In this document: piece after piece, positions 47,124 to 56,086 of the stretch
Layout: each line of letters starts with the position of its first letter
How positions within the stretch are numbered: the stretch's first letter is position 1
Assembly: GCF_014218705.1 (NCBI RefSeq)
Contig: NZ_JABBJF010000004.1
Span: 248,001-312,000, forward strand
Length of the DNA stretch: 64,000 nt
Source: Kluyvera sichuanensis
GTDB lineage: Bacteria; Pseudomonadota; Gammaproteobacteria; Enterobacterales; Enterobacteriaceae
Reading direction: 5' to 3'
Notes under the pieces: model-generated
Databases searched by the model: none
The model's input: only the letters and a program-made list of their open reading frames with translations
Told to the model about the DNA's origin: nothing
Program-made: the position numbers and the translations under genes

Positions 47124-48802
47124 TCCCCGCGCTGAACGCTCTATCACAACGCATCGCGGCTAAGCTTTCTTCCGGCCAGCAGAATGACCATTATCTGCAA
47201 AATGATTTTCACGCGTTGGCCTCTGCGGCCCTGGACATGGAAAAACGTTTTGATAAGGCTGAAAAGATCCCCACTCCACCGCATGAAATGCGGCTAGCGG
47301 CCCTTCGTCGTTTTCGCCTTGCAGAGAAACTTAACGATCGAGAGTGGCGGATGGTGTTTTATGGTCTTGCCGATAATGATCCACAGTACCCCGGCCAGCC
47401 GATACTGCTGGAGGACGCGCAGTTTTTCCCCGAAGTAGACCGCGCCATTAAAAGTCGGATTGAAACTAAAACGCTAAAGCGCCGGGACTGGGCTGCGCTG
47501 TGTTCAAGCTACTTTGCATACCGGCATGAATCTCCAGAAACAAACCCGAATTGGTGCGCGCTACGTGGGCATATCGGCCAGGGCTATTCCGTGGTCAAAG
47601 CGGCTATCCGCAGAGAAAAGTCGTGGATGAAAACCATAGAATTTTACCACGACATTTTTACCCCTCAGGCGGGGGGCGTCATTTCAAAACAGCTATTATC
47701 AGGCGAAAGCCATTCTCTCTCAGCATTGGAGAAGATAGCCCAGATCCCCGATAGCAGCTGGTTATGGAAACGTATTTTCACAGTGCTATTGGCGCAGCTT
47801 GATACTCTGGACGATCCGCAGTATTTGGACAAAATCAGTTGGCTATTAGGTCTGGCGGCACAGTGGGTGCGTTTTCGTGATGACATCATCACAGCGACGC
47901 TCACCCGCTATTACCATTCGACCTACCGCGATCAGGCACATTCTGCTCTGAAACAGGCCGCGCTCGAGTACTGGGATAACCCTCAGTTGAAGAGTCAGCA
48001 GAATAAGTGGCATCAGTATGTTTCTGAACCCGTTGCCGCTATGGTACGGGGCTGGTTAGCAAAACAGGACTTAATGCATTTTTTCGATCTGCTGCGTGGA
48101 AACGGCGATGTGGATCAAGCTCGACTGCACTATTGGCTGCGTTTCGCAAATCAGATGGGATTTACCCGTATCGTGATGGGGCCAGATGCCTGGCAACACC
48201 GAGGCAGCGACTTTATTAAATTCCGCGAGGAGAATAAAGGACGATTGAGCCATCTTCGCGGCGGACGTAGCCTTGATAATGCCATGATTATGCAGATTAA
48301 CGATTACCTGTTTGTCGAGTTTTCGGGAACAGGTAATGCGATGTATGCCTATAGGATTGGACATGCGCCATTTAACCCAGAATCACGAACCCTGGACATC
48401 AACATACATCTAAAAGACCAGGGACGCTGTGCGCTCCGCATGCCTCATACGCCAAGGGCGGAAGGCTATAACAAGGTCCGCATCACTGGCTGGATGCTGA
48501 AATACGACGAAGAGCTGCGCAAACTGGGGATCCGCTGGATGGCTGAAGAACCCGTCAAATTTGTGGATAAAAAAGCGTCCCCCCTCACCACAGTATCTGA
48601 TGTCAAAATTATCAACCCGCTGCGTGATACGGCGATACAGCGCCTGGTTGAAAACGCCTCCTGTATCGTCAGCGATAATCGACAAAAAGGTGGGGTCCTG
48701 TCCGTACAGCTCAAAACAGCGGATGAAACGACGGAAAGAGAACTACTCCGACTCGGCTTCACCCCCGTGACTAAAGAACCTCATCGTTACTGGATCAAAT
48801 AA
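47120..48802 (+). CDS. zorC: ZorC, EH-signature cytoplasmic effector (type I Zorya)
   Basis: The protein has 560 residues from the ATG at 47120, which overlaps the zorB stop as ATGA; a longer frame to 47099 lacks a ribosome site. The mostly helical N-terminal region carries the EH-signature domain, with RKCAxYF-like CSSYFAYRHESPETNPNW and a FDLLRGNGD segment in the central part. ZorC is reported to bind DNA and to act with ZorD against invading phage DNA. It is coupled on both sides, and its stop TAA overlaps the zorD ATG by one base. Confidence 0.94.
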   Translation: MIPALNALSQRIAAKLSSGQQNDHYLQNDFHALASAALDMEKRFDKAEKIPTPPHEMRLAALRRFRLAEKLNDREWRMVFYGLADNDPQYPGQPILLEDAQFFPEVDRAIKSRIETKTLKRRDWAALCSSYFAYRHESPETNPNWCALRGHIGQGYSVVKAAIRREKSWMKTIEFYHDIFTPQAGGVISKQLLSGESHSLSALEKIAQIPDSSWLWKRIFTVLLAQLDTLDDPQYLDKISWLLGLAAQWVRFRDDIITATLTRYYHSTYRDQAHSALKQAALEYWDNPQLKSQQNKWHQYVSEPVAAMVRGWLAKQDLMHFFDLLRGNGDVDQARLHYWLRFANQMGFTRIVMGPDAWQHRGSDFIKFREENKGRLSHLRGGRSLDNAMIMQINDYLFVEFSGTGNAMYAYRIGHAPFNPESRTLDINIHLKDQGRCALRMPHTPRAEGYNKVRITGWMLKYDEELRKLGIRWMAEEPVKFVDKKASPLTTVSDVKIINPLRDTAIQRLVENASCIVSDNRQKGGVLSVQLKTADETTERELLRLGFTPVTKEPHRYWIK

Positions 48803-51800
48803 TGCTGAAACGTCTGTTAAGTAAACTGACTGGAAACCGTCAGCAGATAGAACGCCACCTGAAGAATCAGTACCAGATTGAGGAAACTGGACTCAGTTTT
48901 CCGCAATCATTGGTTGATGACCCGGCGCTTTGGGCTCTGGCATCCTGGCTGGAGCAGTTGGCCGAAGAAGACTATCTGATATCGCTAACAGACCGCTGGC
49001 TATTAAGCTGGAATGCCTTGTATCACCTGCTGGAAGACGAGGAGCACGCCAGCAGTCTGCCTCTGATTGGCGTCCCAGAGGTCTTGCCATTACGCGCAGG
49101 GCTACGCTCCCAGGGCGCGTTAAGCGATAGTGATTTTCGTGTCTGGATTGCCGAGTGGGTCACGCTCCCAGCGCGTAACGCCATCCGCTTTAGCCGCACC
49201 GGTGCCATTTTTACCTATGAAAATCAACAATATCTGCTATCCAGGGAAAACTGGAACCTCTTGCAGGCAACGGAACAACTCAGCACACAGCAAATCCAGG
49301 ATCCAGGCGAAACCACAAATCAGTTAGGATGGGCCGCTATCCGTAAGTGCGCAAAACTGGCCGCTGCAAAATTTGATGATTATTTGGAAAAAACGCATGT
49401 CATCAAACCAACTTCATTGTCTTTGCGCCTGCGTAAGGCAACCGTTGCTGATACTGCCGTTATCGAAATTGAGCCCCACTTCGAAGACCAACCCGCCAAC
49501 TGGCTCGGTAGCTTTGATAAGAATGCGCAGGTTCATGATAGCTACCGCATCCCCGGCGAGAATGGCGAACTCAGCCATGTCATCATTCCCCCTGAAGTGA
49601 AAGAGGTGCTGAGCTCGATACGCTCAATTCCAGGCCGTCGAGTGGCGGGTAGCGAAGCGCTTTCCTTTGTTCGCAACCCCTATACCTTCCTGGGTGAAGA
49701 TGCCGCGAACGTGATTGCCCCTGAAGAGCACGAGCAGGCACTGTTTGATGCCCATATTTTCTTCCATCACTTCAGGCTGCAACCTCGCGTCAATGATGAG
49801 AACAAAATAGAGGATGTAACTCTGGTTCTGGAGCCCATCTCACCCGTACCGCAACCCGAAGTATCATTCATCTTCTCCGCTCCATGGGAGCTGGATAAAT
49901 TTATTCAAGCTCTGGGTATAAGCGTTGCCGCACACATGCCCGCGGGCTCCTGGCAGGGTTACGAACTAGAACTGAGTCAATTCACTGAACAGCAGTGGCA
50001 TGATTGCCAGTCACTGCTGACGCGCTGGCAGCAGGAAGTGGAAGGTAAAGAATTTAGCGATGTTCTGGATATCGGGAAATATGGCGATCGCGTCATCGGC
50101 ATTGGGGAATTTGAGAAAATATCGTCACCCTGGCTGACCAAGGCGCAAAGTGAAAACTGGCTTCCTGAGGATTTCGACTTCTCCGCATTTTCGGTCGAGA
50201 CGCTAAATGGCTGGCAACCTGAAAATCAGCACCATTTTGATGAACTGCAGGTGAGAATTACCCACGCGGAAGCCGCTGGCGAAACGCATATTACCGCGCC
50301 CTGGAATGACACTGAATTATCGCTGGATACCGCTAAAACATTCAGTAAGAACTGGGAAAAACAGCAAAGCGCAAAAGAGGAGTCACCTGGCAATGCGGCA
50401 GATAAAGCCACCAGAGCTGTACTCAAAATTGAACAAAATATCGAAGAAGCAGCCTATATCAAGCAACGCCGCGATTCGCTCCTCAGTGCGCGTCATGCAG
50501 AACCTGAAATTCCGCTCAGCCTGAAAGCACACATTCAACTCAAAGATCATCAGCGCGAAGGTGTGGCCTGGCTCCAACAACTGTTCCTTCGTTCACCTCA
50601 GGAAACAGCCGGCTGCCTGCTGGCAGATGATATGGGTCTGGGTAAAACGCTGCAAATCCTGAGTTTTCTGGTCTGGTTTATTGAAAAGTTTCCGGATGAA
50701 CCACCAAGCCTTATCGTTGCTCCGGTCTCTCTTTTAGATAACTGGGAACGTGAACTGGAAAACTTCTTCTACACCGCAGGTATTTCAGTACTGAAATTGT
50801 ATGGCGAGACGATTAAAGCCGTAAAATACCCAAAACAGGCCATTCCAGCGCATCTACAATCTCAGGGGATTAAAAACCTGCTCAAACCCGGCTGGCCGGG
50901 CAAAGCAAAAATCATTCTGACGACCTACGAAACGCTCCGCGATCAGGAGTTTTCATTGGCGCGGCAGCCGTGGTCAATCATGGTGTGCGACGAGGCACAA
51001 AAAATAAAGAACCCAGCAGCCTTAATCACCCATGCCGCCAATGCCGTACAGGCAAGATTCAAAGTGGCCTGCACCGGTACGCCCGTCGAAAATACCCTGG
51101 TAGACCTCTGGAGCCTGTTCGATTTCGCCCAGCCAGGTTTATTAGGCGCACTCAATGAGTTTGGTAAACACTATGTTCGCCCCATCGAGAGCGAAACCGG
51201 TCGTGACACCGAAAAATTAGAGAATTTACGCACGTTGATCGAACCACAAACGTTGCGTCGAACTAAAGAAGAAGTCGCGCGCGATCTGCCGAATAAAATT
51301 GAGGTAACCAGCTGTAAAAAGCTGCCACTTTCTGGCCCTCAAAAGCAGCTATACCTTTCTTCAATTGCGAACTGGCAGCAGCAACAAGCGCTCAGCGAAG
51401 GAATGCAGCAGGCCGGGACGGGGATGCTGGGCTTATTACATCGACTCAAACTTATCTGTGCTCACCCTGCCGTGGTGAATCCAGAACCTCGCTACCAGGA
51501 AGGCTCGCCAAAGCTCAACTGGATGTTGAAAACCCTGGATGAAATTAAACATACCAGCAAAGACAAGGTGATTATCTTTACCGAGCTGCGCGATCTGCAG
51601 CGCGAAATCCAGCATGCGATTCAGCAGCGTTTCGGTTTTCGTCCAACGATTATCAATGGCGATACCAGTACCAAAAGCCAAAGCCAGAACAGCCGCCAGC
51701 GATTAATTGATGATTTCCAGGCTCAACCCGGTTTCGGGGTGATTATTCTCTCCACCGTTGCCGTTGGCTTTGGGGTTAACGTCCAAAAAGCCAACCATGT

Positions 51801-52044
51801 GATTCATTTCACCCGCTGCTGGAACCCGGCAAAAGAGGATCAGGCCACCGACCGCGCTTACCGTATCGGCCAGACGAAGGATGTTTATGTTTATTATCCG
51901 ACGGTAAGAGACGCTGATATTACGACGTTTGAGGAAACGCTGGACGAGTTACTGAACCGCAGGCGAGCCCTGGCAAGAGATATGCTCTGTGCTTCCCCAG
52001 ACTTAAGCGGTGCAGATTTTGACGCGGTATTCAAAGGGGCCTGA
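48802..52044 (+). CDS. zorD: ZorD, SNF2-family helicase/nuclease effector (type I Zorya)
   Basis: This 1080-residue protein has an N-terminal ~560 residues specific to ZorD and a SNF2-type two-lobe motor. Walker A is DDMGLGKTLQIL near 610, motif Ib TTYETLRDQ, motif II DEAQ near 729, and motif III ACTGTPVEN. The C-terminal lobe has VIIFTELRDLQ, ILSTVAVGFGVNVQKA and QATDRAYRIGQ. In type I Zorya this is the DNA-degrading effector. All catalytic motifs are intact, so the operon looks functional. A 53-bp repeat lies 38 bases after the stop. Confidence 0.96.
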   Translation: MLKRLLSKLTGNRQQIERHLKNQYQIEETGLSFPQSLVDDPALWALASWLEQLAEEDYLISLTDRWLLSWNALYHLLEDEEHASSLPLIGVPEVLPLRAGLRSQGALSDSDFRVWIAEWVTLPARNAIRFSRTGAIFTYENQQYLLSRENWNLLQATEQLSTQQIQDPGETTNQLGWAAIRKCAKLAAAKFDDYLEKTHVIKPTSLSLRLRKATVADTAVIEIEPHFEDQPANWLGSFDKNAQVHDSYRIPGENGELSHVIIPPEVKEVLSSIRSIPGRRVAGSEALSFVRNPYTFLGEDAANVIAPEEHEQALFDAHIFFHHFRLQPRVNDENKIEDVTLVLEPISPVPQPEVSFIFSAPWELDKFIQALGISVAAHMPAGSWQGYELELSQFTEQQWHDCQSLLTRWQQEVEGKEFSDVLDIGKYGDRVIGIGEFEKISSPWLTKAQSENWLPEDFDFSAFSVETLNGWQPENQHHFDELQVRITHAEAAGETHITAPWNDTELSLDTAKTFSKNWEKQQSAKEESPGNAADKATRAVLKIEQNIEEAAYIKQRRDSLLSARHAEPEIPLSLKAHIQLKDHQREGVAWLQQLFLRSPQETAGCLLADDMGLGKTLQILSFLVWFIEKFPDEPPSLIVAPVSLLDNWERELENFFYTAGISVLKLYGETIKAVKYPKQAIPAHLQSQGIKNLLKPGWPGKAKIILTTYETLRDQEFSLARQPWSIMVCDEAQKIKNPAALITHAANAVQARFKVACTGTPVENTLVDLWSLFDFAQPGLLGALNEFGKHYVRPIESETGRDTEKLENLRTLIEPQTLRRTKEEVARDLPNKIEVTSCKKLPLSGPQKQLYLSSIANWQQQQALSEGMQQAGTGMLGLLHRLKLICAHPAVVNPEPRYQEGSPKLNWMLKTLDEIKHTSKDKVIIFTELRDLQREIQHAIQQRFGFRPTIINGDTSTKSQSQNSRQRLIDDFQAQPGFGVIILSTVAVGFGVNVQKANHVIHFTRCWNPAKEDQATDRAYRIGQTKDVYVYYPTVRDADITTFEETLDELLNRRRALARDMLCASPDLSGADFDAVFKGA

Positions 52045-52081
52045 CGATAAACACGGAACGTCCAATATGTTGCCTTAACGG

Positions 52082-52134
52082 TAAAATATAGGCAACGAAC
52101 CGCAATATACGGGCTGTTAGTTGAGTTCGATGGA
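52082..52134 (+). repeat. 53-bp imperfect direct repeat, left copy
   Basis: It matches 61200-61252 at 45 of 53 positions in the same orientation. The best-kept part is TATACGGGCT-TTAGTTGAGTTCG. The left copy overlaps the last codons of the minus-strand gene ending at 52117. The two copies flank a 9.1-kb accessory segment. Confidence 0.8.
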
Positions 52135-52536
52135 GTGGCCACGTTTAGTTTGATTTATAACTAAGCGTGGCCTGCGGGCTGCCGTTTGTGTATCGCGGAG
52201 TGGTGAAAGGTCAAGCACACCGTCATCTGCAATGTCCGCAGCGACTGTTGTGATCGCGGTGGCGCGTTCTATCGCCTGATTTTCGACGGCGCAAGCAAGA
52301 GCATCATTGGCGGTGCTGATAGTAGCATTCCAGAACGTGGCGCGGTCGGCGGAAAGGAAAAGAATGTCACTCCATGTCCATAGCCCGCTTTCAGTCATCA
52401 ATTCGATATCGCAATGGTCGTAAAACAGCCCGCCGCAGCGCTCGCGTTCGCGATGGATCTGCTGCTTAACGTGGAAGGTTTCTTTTTTGCGCCGAGAGCG
52501 GGGGAGAGAACTGAAGGGTTTACGTGGTCGTTTCAT
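52117..52536 (-). CDS. Hypothetical protein divergent from HigA-type gene
   Basis: The protein has 139 residues from the ATG at 52536 (MKRPRKPFSSLPRSRRKKE), with a weak AGG site. Longer frames upstream run into the HigA operator region. It is basic at the N-terminus and contains WTWSDILFLSADRATFWNAT and a region rich in Ala, Thr and Asp. No family is recognised. It is read away from the orphan antitoxin across ~175 bases. Its last codons lie within the left 53-bp repeat, so the true 3' end may have been altered by recombination. Confidence 0.55.
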   Translation of the reverse strand: MKRPRKPFSSLPRSRRKKETFHVKQQIHRERERCGGLFYDHCDIELMTESGLWTWSDILFLSADRATFWNATISTANDALACAVENQAIERATAITTVAADIADDGVLDLSPLRDTQTAARRPRLVINQTKRGHSIELN

Positions 52537-52660
52537 TGCCTGGCCTGCTGTTGTCGCTGGCGAAAACCCAGCCGCGCAGTCTATCCAAAGCCGAGGTGGA
52601 ACGCCAGCATCCCTGCTAAATTGACGGTAATCAATCAATCCTCCTTACAGTGTTGCACGC

Positions 52661-52703
52661 CGTGTAATGTCATCGCATGATGTTACACGACACGTAACAC
52701 GGA
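52661..52703. promoter_or_regulatory. Operator-like palindromes upstream of the HigA-type gene
   Basis: CGTGTAATGTCAT (52661-52673) and ATGATGTTACACG (52677-52689) form a dyad with 11 of 13 matches. An overlapping TGTTAC...GTAACA dyad runs on to about 52699. The sequence immediately precedes the antitoxin start and is the expected autoregulatory site of a HigA-like repressor. Confidence 0.7.
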
Positions 52704-52710
52704 ATTGATT

Positions 52711-53016
52711 ATGGGTATTTTTAAAACTCCACACCCGGGCGAAATGATCGCCCGCGACCTGGCAGACATGGGCATAAGCGCCCGTCAATTTGCGCTGAAT
52801 ATCGGCGTTACCCCGGCAACGATTTCCCGCTTCCTGAGCGGTAAAACAGCATTAACGCCATCACTGGCGATCCGCATTTCCGCCGCGATGGGCAGTACGC
52901 CGGAATTTTTCATGCAGCTCCAGACGGCGCATGACCTGGCGCAGCTGCGCGGTGAGATAGACATTAGCGACATCAAGCCACTTTCTGAAGAGCCAGCGCC
53001 CGCTAACAGCAAATAA
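52711..53016 (+). CDS. higA: HigA-family (VapI-type) antitoxin, no HigB partner visible
   Basis: The protein has 101 residues from the ATG at 52711. It opens [17 protein letters not shown], contains the XRE-type helix-turn-helix [22 protein letters not shown], and ends the domain with [18 protein letters not shown], all hallmarks of HigA antitoxins. HigA normally neutralises the mRNA-cleaving toxin HigB encoded just upstream. Here the upstream space is an operator, then a divergent unrelated gene, and no HigB-like frame (short, RelE fold) exists nearby. It may act as a stand-alone repressor or regulate the divergent gene. Confidence 0.88.
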   Translation: MGIFKTPHPGEMIARDLADMGISARQFALNIGVTPATISRFLSGKTALTPSLAIRISAAMGSTPEFFMQLQTAHDLAQLRGEIDISDIKPLSEEPAPANSK

Positions 53017-53051
53017 CCGCCATAGAGCGACCCAAAAAGAAAAAAGTGACG

Positions 53052-53327
53052 ATGAATAGCAATCAAAAGAAATCGCTGATCCCCTTGTGTTTCCGCGCTG
53101 GCTTAACTGAAGAGCAGACCGCCCGTCTACTGGTGGATAAGGTGCTGGAGTCCTCCCATTGGCGCGAACCTGAGTATCGCCGCCGGTTGAATAGCCTGGA
53201 GCGCCAGAGAGCGATGCCGGAATTGGTGAAGGCATTGCACGCTGCTGGTTTCAAAGACACGGTGATTTCGCGTTGGTGCGGACTGTCGCAGCGTACCGTG
53301 TTGGCGCTGCTGGCGCGGGAGATTTAA
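53052..53327 (+). CDS. Small helix-turn-helix-like protein
   Basis: The protein has 91 residues from the ATG at 53052. It is not recognised as a named family. It is helical, basic, and ends with a recognition-helix-like segment (DTVISRWCGLSQRTVLALLA). It sits 35 bases after the antitoxin gene and three bases before the first HNH gene, so it is probably co-transcribed with both. A DNA-binding or regulatory role is inferred. Confidence 0.6.
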   Translation: MNSNQKKSLIPLCFRAGLTEEQTARLLVDKVLESSHWREPEYRRRLNSLERQRAMPELVKALHAAGFKDTVISRWCGLSQRTVLALLAREI

Positions 53328-53330
53328 ACG

Positions 53331-54749
53331 ATGGCGAAGAAAAAAAAGGCCAAGACCAAAGCCAAAACGATAACCCTAGCCCAAAAAAGGGCGAATGAAC
53401 GCGCGGAAGCGATCAGGATTGGTGTGCAAAAGGCGCTTTCTGAGCTGCGCGTTAACGAGGGTTACGCCAGTTATAAGGCCATCGCCCAGTACATCCGCAC
53501 CAGGCTGAATAAGGGGTTTAGTCTGGAAGCAATCACTCGCGACCTAAGAGAGAGTCATTTATACAAAAAAGCCCAACAGGCGGAGAATCGTAAGCGCTGG
53601 GACGTGGTGATCCGTAACGCCTTTAGTCGTCTGGGTATCACCAGCCGCCACCCGAACTATGACAAGGTGCGGTCGCTGGTGAATGGGCTGGCAGAGACAA
53701 ATCTGACTGCTGAAGATGTTGCCGCGAAGCTGGACGCGCACCCCGTGGTAACAGAGTCACGCCGCCTTTACATTGAGCGCCGCGCGGAAATGGAACGCCA
53801 GATTGATAGTGGCATTGAAGAGCGCAAGAAAACGCGCGTTGATATGCGTGAAGTGCTGGCGTACCTGGCGAAGAAGAACGGCACAACGTATGTCCCGCCC
53901 GCAGAGCGTGAAGATGTGCAGCCGGTTGATGTCGTTCCGCGTCATAAAGCCCCCCGCACGCTGACCGGTGCAGGCGCAATCACCACGGCGCACAAGAACC
54001 CGCGCACGTATGACCTGCCGAACCTGCAAATGAAGAATCCGCAGGTGAACAAGTCCGGCATGGTGCGTGCGGTGAAGCTGGTGGGCGCACGCCTGCCGGA
54101 GTTCCGTCAGTACCTGTATAAGCACCGCGATAGCGGTCTGGCTGCTGATGCGCTGGCGGTTCGCTTTATGGGTATGAGTAAGCCGCCGGTAGTGAAAGCG
54201 GAGCCGGAAAAGGTGCCCGTAGTGGAGCTGGTGCCGGAAGTCGTGCAGGAGCCGCAGCCAGCGCCTCAGCCTGAGCCGATCGCCGTTAAACCTGAACCAG
54301 TACAGCGGAAAGAGCCTGCGCCCGTCCTGACGCTTCCTACGCGCTCTAAGCGCGAAGGTCATGAAGTGACGGTTACCAGCCGCCCGGATCAAGCTGATTT
54401 CGCCGCAGCGGTTCGCCGCAATTGTTTCGACCGTTGCGTGATTACCGGCGCGAGCCTGCGCCAGCGCACCGAGGCGGCGCACCTGGTGGAGCACAGCGCC
54501 GGTGGCCTTGACCACTACAGCAACGGGCTGCTGCTGCGCGTTGACCTGCACCGGCTGTTTGACGCGGGAATCATTGCTATCTGCCCGGAGACGTTGACCG
54601 TTCACGTTAACCCCGCTGCGCTGGCTGATGACCCGGATTTACAGCAGTACCACAGCAAGCCGATCGCCGAGCTGCGCCGAGCGATCGACCCGGCGAACCT
54701 GGTAGCACGCTGGGAGCGATTCCAGCGCATGAACAAGGAGGCTGTTTGA
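53331..54749 (+). CDS. HNH-endonuclease domain protein with long helical N-terminus
   Basis: This 472-residue protein begins with a Lys-rich tail (MAKKKKAKTKAKTI). A helical region of ~300 residues contains MADF-like or replication-protein-like helices, and a Pro/Glu/Val-rich linker (about 295-345) follows. The C-terminal HNH-2 domain (about 365-455) has CVITGASLRQRTEAAHLVEH, the asparagine in SNGLLLRVDLHRLFDAG, and the His ligands. It probably cuts DNA. It is unlike standard restriction enzymes or phage terminase-linked HNH nucleases. It is preceded by the HTH-like gene and followed by a second HNH protein, with a 17-codon overlapping frame between them. Confidence 0.75.
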   Translation: MAKKKKAKTKAKTITLAQKRANERAEAIRIGVQKALSELRVNEGYASYKAIAQYIRTRLNKGFSLEAITRDLRESHLYKKAQQAENRKRWDVVIRNAFSRLGITSRHPNYDKVRSLVNGLAETNLTAEDVAAKLDAHPVVTESRRLYIERRAEMERQIDSGIEERKKTRVDMREVLAYLAKKNGTTYVPPAEREDVQPVDVVPRHKAPRTLTGAGAITTAHKNPRTYDLPNLQMKNPQVNKSGMVRAVKLVGARLPEFRQYLYKHRDSGLAADALAVRFMGMSKPPVVKAEPEKVPVVELVPEVVQEPQPAPQPEPIAVKPEPVQRKEPAPVLTLPTRSKREGHEVTVTSRPDQADFAAAVRRNCFDRCVITGASLRQRTEAAHLVEHSAGGLDHYSNGLLLRVDLHRLFDAGIIAICPETLTVHVNPAALADDPDLQQYHSKPIAELRRAIDPANLVARWERFQRMNKEAV

Positions 54750-54799
54750 TGAGAACAGTTGAAGTGTTACTGCTGGTGGCGGTGCCCCATGGCGAATAA
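54749..54799 (+). other. 16-residue overlapping frame between the two HNH genes
   Basis: An ATG overlapping the first HNH stop (ATGA) opens MRTVEVLLLVAVPHGE and ends at 54799, eleven bases inside the next gene. GAGG lies upstream. It may couple translation of the second HNH gene. Confidence 0.35.
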
Positions 54800-55715
54800 C
54801 GCGGAAAAGAGGAAGGTCAACCACGAAGCCAACCTGGCAGCGGCGCGAAAGGCCAAGGAGATCACACCACTCTGTTTGATCGCGCGTAAGCGGTTCGCCC
54901 GTGTAGTCAAGGTCATGCCGCATATCGGATTCGAGATACCTGGTTATGAGCAACTGCCGGTGGGTGAGCTGAAGGCGTTGCTTATCCACAAGTGTGAGCA
55001 GCGGAACGGCAGACCCACCCGCCACACCCAGCAGCGCCCCGGCTACCATAATCACCACGTGATACCGTGCCACCGGTTTCCGCTCAAGCGTGAAGACCCG
55101 GCAGCACACGTCCCGGAAAACTTGCTATGGGTGACGGTACCGCAGCACCAGGTGCTGCACCTGCTCGACTGGGTTGTAGAGCCACGCAATGATTCCTGCA
55201 TCGCGACCGTTAAGCGATGGGCATGGAAAGCAGACGGCACCCGCAAGCCAGCAAACACGCGGGAGAAATTCGCCCCTGGTGAGGTGGCGGAGCTAACCGG
55301 CATCCCTGATAAGCCGCGAGGGAAGACAAAGGACAGGGCATACCAGGCAAAACTGGAACAGAGAGCAGCGAAGAAGGAGAGCCGCGAGGCCAAGAAATCT
55401 GAAAGCGCCCGTAAGCGCGAGCTGAAGAAAACCGATCTGCCCGGGTACATGATTGAGAGAGCGATGGAGTCGATAAGTCGTCCGAAATACAGCAAGCCGC
55501 TCGGCACACCGTCACACCTGGCAGGCGTTCGCGTGAGTGATTTCGTGTACCGCGTTTACCTGAGCATCAACGCCCGTTTGAACATGGGGGAGTTTCGCGC
55601 ATTAAGCGAAGATGAGCGCCGCGCAACGCGGAGAGAATGCATTTCACGGCTACTGAAAAACCCACCAGCCGATCCACACGCGAAGGGTGATAAATCGCCC
55701 CAGAACGCCGCCTAA
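54789..55715 (+). CDS. Second HNH-like protein
   Basis: The protein has 308 residues from the ATG at 54789 (MANNAEKRKVNHEA). HNH-like core elements appear at about 85-145: YHNHHVIPCHRFP, then AHVPENLLWVTVPQHQVLH, giving paired His residues and the central Asn. A Lys/Arg/Glu-rich helix follows (about 190-230). It is of the same general kind as the preceding gene but not its duplicate. It ends a few bases before an IS remnant; since the frame closes naturally (stop TAA), it is probably complete but could have a changed C-terminus. Confidence 0.65.
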   Translation: MANNAEKRKVNHEANLAAARKAKEITPLCLIARKRFARVVKVMPHIGFEIPGYEQLPVGELKALLIHKCEQRNGRPTRHTQQRPGYHNHHVIPCHRFPLKREDPAAHVPENLLWVTVPQHQVLHLLDWVVEPRNDSCIATVKRWAWKADGTRKPANTREKFAPGEVAELTGIPDKPRGKTKDRAYQAKLEQRAAKKESREAKKSESARKRELKKTDLPGYMIERAMESISRPKYSKPLGTPSHLAGVRVSDFVYRVYLSINARLNMGEFRALSEDERRATRRECISRLLKNPPADPHAKGDKSPQNAA

Positions 55716-55985
55716 GACCATATTCAGGAAGAACGACCATTTATGTCCCTGGAGGATGCACGGTGCAAAATTGAGGCCTGGCGCATACACTATAACCAGA
55801 GACGTCCCCATTCTGCGCTGGGCTGGATGGCCCCGTCCGAATTTGCTGAAAAGTCTGCCGGTTGCCAGAATACGCAACCAACATGAAGCCGGTTATTCCT
55901 GATTATGACTGGAGCATATTCGGGGTCAGGGTCATTCAGAATGCATACTTACTTCGATGTGTGTTAAGCAATGGGGGGCAGGTCG
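55716..55985 (+). mobile_element. IS3-family insertion sequence remnant (right end)
   Basis: About 270 bases remain. They comprise the C-terminal codons of an IS3-family transposase, ~100 bases of 3' untranslated sequence, and a right inverted-repeat-like end (GGGGGGCAGGTCG at 55973-55985), resembling the IS407 subgroup. The left part of the element is missing and the truncation abuts the second HNH gene. Confidence 0.7.
55725..55886 (+). pseudogene. C-terminal fragment of IS3-family transposase (orfB)
   Basis: Fifty-three codons are open in this frame, beginning EERPFMSLEDARCKIEAWR and continuing HYNQRRPHSALGWMAPSEFA, the characteristic end of an IS3-family integrase-core transposase. The catalytic DDE region is absent. 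No start remains. It is dead. Confidence 0.85.
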
Positions 55986-56050
55986 GCAATTTATTGTGAA
56001 AGCGATAACACTAATAGCATTAGTGAAGAGGCTAAAGATTTGTTTAGAAC

Positions 56051-56069
56051 CCGCCCCCTTAAGAGGCGG
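56051..56069. terminator. Hairpin between the IS remnant and the convergent large gene
   Basis: CCGCC (56051-56055) pairs with GGCGG (56065-56069) around CCCTTAAGA. It lies 18 bases beyond the minus-strand gene's stop and can end that transcript; the T-run is poor on both strands. Confidence 0.5.
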
Positions 56070-56086
56070 TATTCTTAGCAAACATT

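Noticed and set aside
52537..52710. HigB toxin gene upstream of the HigA-type antitoxin
   Set aside because: The interval holds only operator-like palindromes; no frame of suitable length or RelE-like sequence exists on either strand.
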